Assembly: GCF_900112255.1 (NCBI RefSeq)
Contig: NZ_FOLE01000001.1
Coordinates: forward strand, 248,001 to 312,000
Source: Flexibacter flexilis DSM 6793
GTDB lineage: Bacteria; Bacteroidota; Bacteroidia; Cytophagales; Flexibacteraceae
Length of the DNA: 64,000 nucleotides
Direction of reading: 5' to 3'
A model generated the notes under the pieces. It ran no database searches. It had not been told where the DNA came from and saw only the letters and a list, made by a program, of their open reading frames with translations. Made by a program: the position numbers and the translations under genes. Of this stretch, positions 61,725 to 64,000 are shown piece after piece; within the stretch, counting starts at the first letter, position 1; every line of letters begins with the position of its first letter.

Positions 61725-63260
61725 TTATTCCCACTCAATCGTAGCGGGCGGCTTAGAGCTAATATCGTAAACGACGCGGTTAATGCCTTTTACTTTATTG
61801 ATGATTTCGTTAGAAACCAACGCCAAAAACTCATACGGCAAATGCGACCAGTCGGCAGTCATGCCGTCCACACTGGTTACGGCACGCAAGGCCACCACGC
61901 GTTCATAAGTACGCTCGTCGCCCATTACGCCCACGCTTTGCACTGGCAACAAGATGGCACCCGCTTGCCATACTTTGTCGTAAAGGCCTTTTTCTTTGAG
62001 CAAACCAATAAAAATGGCATCGGCTTCCTGCAAAATAGCCACTTTTTCGGGGGTAATATCGCCCAAAATACGAATGGCAAGCCCCGGCCCTGGGAACGGG
62101 TGACGGTTCAGGATATTCGGGTCAATGCCCAAGGATTTGCCTACCAAACGCACCTCATCTTTGAACAGCGTGTTGAGCGGCTCTACCACCTTGAGTTTCA
62201 TGTAGTCGGGCAAACCGCCTACGTTGTGATGGCTTTTGATGGTAGCCGAAGGGCCTTTTACGGAAACCGACTCGATTACGTCGGGGTAAATCGTGCCTTG
62301 CCCGAGCCAACGCGCATCGGTTACTTGGTGCGACTCGTCATCGAACACCTCCACAAACACGCGGCCAATGGCTTTGCGTTTGGCTTCGGGGTCGGTAAGG
62401 CCAGCGAGGGCATCATAAAAACGCTGTTTGGCATCTACGCCCTTCACGTTTAGCCCCATATCTTTGTAAGAATGAAGCACTTGCTCAAATTCATCTTTGC
62501 GCAAAAGGCCGTTGTCCACGAAAATACAATGCAGGTTCTGGCCAATGGCTTTGTGCAAAAGCACCGCCGCCACCGACGAGTCCACGCCGCCCGAAAGTCC
62601 CAAAATCACTTTGTCTGTACCGAGTTTTTCGCGCAATTCGGCCACCGTGCTTTCCACAAAAGAAGCTGGAGTCCAGTTGGGCGAGCAACCGCAAATGTCG
62701 TACACGAAATTTTGGATTAATGTTTTGCCTTCGGTAGAATGCGTTACTTCTGGGTGGAATTGGATTCCGAAGGTTTGCTCGCCCGCCAGTTGGTAGGCAG
62801 CCACGCGCACGGAAGGCGTTTGGGCAATGAGTTGAGCGTTTTCGGGTAGTTGTACGATGGTATCACCGTGCGACATCCAGACTTGGGAGTTAGGCGAAAG
62901 GCCTTGGGTCAGGGGATTTTGTTGGTCAATTTCGGAGAGCAACGCACGGCCATACTCTCTGATGGTAGAAGGCAGCACCTGTCCGCCGTTGGTTTGCGCC
63001 AAAAGTTGCGCCCCATAACACACGCCCAGCACAGGGATTCGGCCTCTAAACGCACTTAAATCTACTTGGGGGGCTTCAGGTTCGCGCACCGAATGGGGGC
63101 TTCCCGAAAGAATGAGTCCCTGCACGTTCTGGAGATTGGTGGGGACTTTGTTGTAAGGATGGATTTCGCAATACACTTGCAGTTCGCGAACCCTACGGGC
63201 TATCAGTTGGGTGTACTGAGAGCCAAAATCAAGAATGAGAATTTGAGCTTGTTGTACCAT
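61725..63260 (-). CDS. guaA: GMP synthase (glutamine-hydrolysing)
   Basis: GuaA makes GMP from XMP, ATP and glutamine. From the ATG at 63260 it has 511 residues: a class I glutamine amidotransferase domain (about 1 to 190) with the nucleophile in [14 protein letters not shown] and QFHPEVTHS; an ATP-pyrophosphatase domain with [20 protein letters not shown] (P-loop, near 225) and a C-terminal dimerisation domain ending [17 protein letters not shown]. The earlier in-frame start at 63287 adds nine hydrophobic residues and is less likely. The start codon lies in one arm of an inverted repeat. Confidence 0.96.
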   Translation of the reverse strand: MVQQAQILILDFGSQYTQLIARRVRELQVYCEIHPYNKVPTNLQNVQGLILSGSPHSVREPEAPQVDLSAFRGRIPVLGVCYGAQLLAQTNGGQVLPSTIREYGRALLSEIDQQNPLTQGLSPNSQVWMSHGDTIVQLPENAQLIAQTPSVRVAAYQLAGEQTFGIQFHPEVTHSTEGKTLIQNFVYDICGCSPNWTPASFVESTVAELREKLGTDKVILGLSGGVDSSVAAVLLHKAIGQNLHCIFVDNGLLRKDEFEQVLHSYKDMGLNVKGVDAKQRFYDALAGLTDPEAKRKAIGRVFVEVFDDESHQVTDARWLGQGTIYPDVIESVSVKGPSATIKSHHNVGGLPDYMKLKVVEPLNTLFKDEVRLVGKSLGIDPNILNRHPFPGPGLAIRILGDITPEKVAILQEADAIFIGLLKEKGLYDKVWQAGAILLPVQSVGVMGDERTYERVVALRAVTSVDGMTADWSHLPYEFLALVSNEIINKVKGINRVVYDISSKPPATIEWE

Positions 63261-63288
63261 GTGCAAAAGTAGTAGCCTATGGTACAAC
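63251..63288 (-). promoter_or_regulatory. Inverted repeat across the guaA start codon
   Basis: Perfect 10-base arms GTTGTACCAT (63251-63260) and ATGGTACAAC (63279-63288) with an 18-base spacer. On the mRNA the downstream arm is the guaA start codon and the next seven bases. Both arms are followed by GTGCAA on the plus strand, so they can also be read as two similar 16-base sites. It may be an operator or an RNA hairpin that hides the start codon. Confidence 0.5.
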
Positions 63289-63331
63289 GTGCAAGTTTTC
63301 GGAAAGATTAAATTTTGGGAAGGGCTTAAAG

Positions 63332-64000
63332 TTATAAAGTTGGAGCGTCGGGGGGTAGTAAACTCTCAAATGTTACTTGCGAGACATCTACCCCATCATA
63401 ACCATCAGCTTTAAGCTTTTCATTAAGCCTTGTAATAAGCGTTTTAAACCCTTCTTTTTGATGTATTTGCGTTGAAAGTGTATTAAGGTCAGCTATTTGT
63501 TTTATGACACTTATTCCTTTATAATCAAAAAGATTTAAAATTAACTCATATTCTTCTAATTTTTTAATTTCTGCTTTCCTCTTAAGTAAGCTCCCTCCTT
63601 TTGAAAGCGATTTATTTAATTTTTTCATCTTTTTCTCCCAATATGTAATTAATTTGCTCCTATCTATGTCATCATAAATACAAACACCATCTAAAGTAAC
63701 AATATGCACCTGTGATTTTATTTTCTCAAAATCAAAATTATTATGTTCGGCAATTTTAGCCAGCTCGTACATACAATTCGGTGAGTTTAAATAGTCATTG
63801 CCGATGACAACCAGTATGTATTTTCCGCGCCCAATCTCTTGCATAAAATCCGAAATAGACTGCATATAACCTACGCCATTTACTTTGTCGCGTATAAGTT
63901 CAATACCACATTGTTGTAATTGTGATTGTAACTGATTGGCTATATTATCGCTCTCTGTTTTCCAAGAATACGAAATATAAATTTTAGGTTTTTGTATGTT
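63332..64000 (-). CDS. TIR-domain protein (5' end beyond the window)
   Basis: The frame is open to the end of the window; the part visible has 222 codons and lacks a start. The N-terminal [28 protein letters not shown] and [20 protein letters not shown] followed by CMYELAKI match a TIR domain, with the likely catalytic Glu in MYELAK. After about residue 130 it turns to a charged coil-rich part and ends [14 protein letters not shown]. Bacterial TIR proteins of this kind degrade NAD or make signal nucleotides in phage defence, or act as adaptors. It lies upstream of guaA on the same strand and is AT-rich. The ATG at 63865 is internal. Confidence 0.8.
   Translation of the reverse strand, partial: NIQKPKIYISYSWKTESDNIANQLQSQLQQCGIELIRDKVNGVGYMQSISDFMQEIGRGKYILVVIGNDYLNSPNCMYELAKIAEHNNFDFEKIKSQVHIVTLDGVCIYDDIDRSKLITYWEKKMKKLNKSLSKGGSLLKRKAEIKKLEEYELILNLFDYKGISVIKQIADLNTLSTQIHQKEGFKTLITRLNEKLKADGYDGVDVSQVTFESLLPPDAPTL

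Noticed and set aside
63251-63300. Purine riboswitch ahead of guaA
   Set aside because: Only about 45 bases separate guaA from the preceding gene and the three-way junction with its conserved loops is absent; only a simple inverted repeat is seen.

Overview
The window is a stretch of chromosome from a Bacteroidota bacterium, most likely an environmental member of the Cytophagales. The evidence is a nuo operon of separate H-I-J-K-L-M-N genes, a TonB-dependent receptor paired with a YfiR-type protein, three ECF sigma/partner modules, DUF2807, YceI and pirin proteins, starts that mostly lack Shine-Dalgarno sequences, and promoter-like TAnnTTTG boxes. The species cannot be named from the sequence alone. 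Base composition is moderate in core genes and visibly more AT-rich in several accessory blocks.

Layout. 1-7059: distal half of the complex I operon (nuoH partial through nuoN). 7120-12000: mostly minus-strand single genes: a methyltransferase, a Cys-containing small protein, the ohrR-ohr peroxide operon with a recognisable OhrR operator, a DUF1801 protein and a GAPN-like aldehyde dehydrogenase. 12345-13034: secreted FKBP isomerase. 13144-17078: AT-rich accessory block of Rpn nuclease, Fic protein and a DUF4365-TPR protein. 17353-19098: dnaX, with an E. coli-like A AAA AAG slippery site. 19099-19915: an 800-base gap holding three copies of a structured repeat that look like tandem small RNA genes. 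19916-30625: thrB, YciI, YceI, pirin, an ECF sigma/anti-sigma/Spy-like operon, TonB receptor plus YfiR, a class A beta-lactamase-fold hydrolase and asparaginase. 30787-35565: two more ECF modules around a Tat-exported HAD dehalogenase and tag. 35917-44104: pyruvate kinase, a SerB-SerA fusion, a CrtI-like oxidoreductase, an Mpo1-like protein, fabD and an ABC ATPase. 44184-50337: AT-rich accessory block (phosphotransferase, SDR, secreted esterase, WG-like protein, OLD-family nuclease). 50472-63260: glyS, LTA-synthase-like sulfatase, adhesin-like lipoprotein, acyl-CoA ligase, AI-2E transporter, hydroxyacyl-CoA dehydrogenase, AraC regulator, transglutaminase, purN and guaA. The right edge cuts a TIR-domain gene.

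How the genes fit together. Core energy and biosynthesis genes (complex I, pyruvate kinase, serine, threonine, purine and fatty acid steps) are interleaved with envelope-stress modules, each a sigma factor next to a membrane or zinc-binding partner. Defence-type genes (Rpn, Fic, DUF4365, OLD, TIR) occur singly at three places rather than as one island.

Most worth following up: the triplicated structured element between dnaX and thrB, with Bacteroidota-type promoter boxes and two pairs of 9-base direct repeats at an identical 21-base period; the dnaX slippery site where both alternative frames stop at once; a family of short palindromes with compensatory base changes at 48.4 and 61.5 kb; and an inverted repeat that pairs with the guaA start codon.
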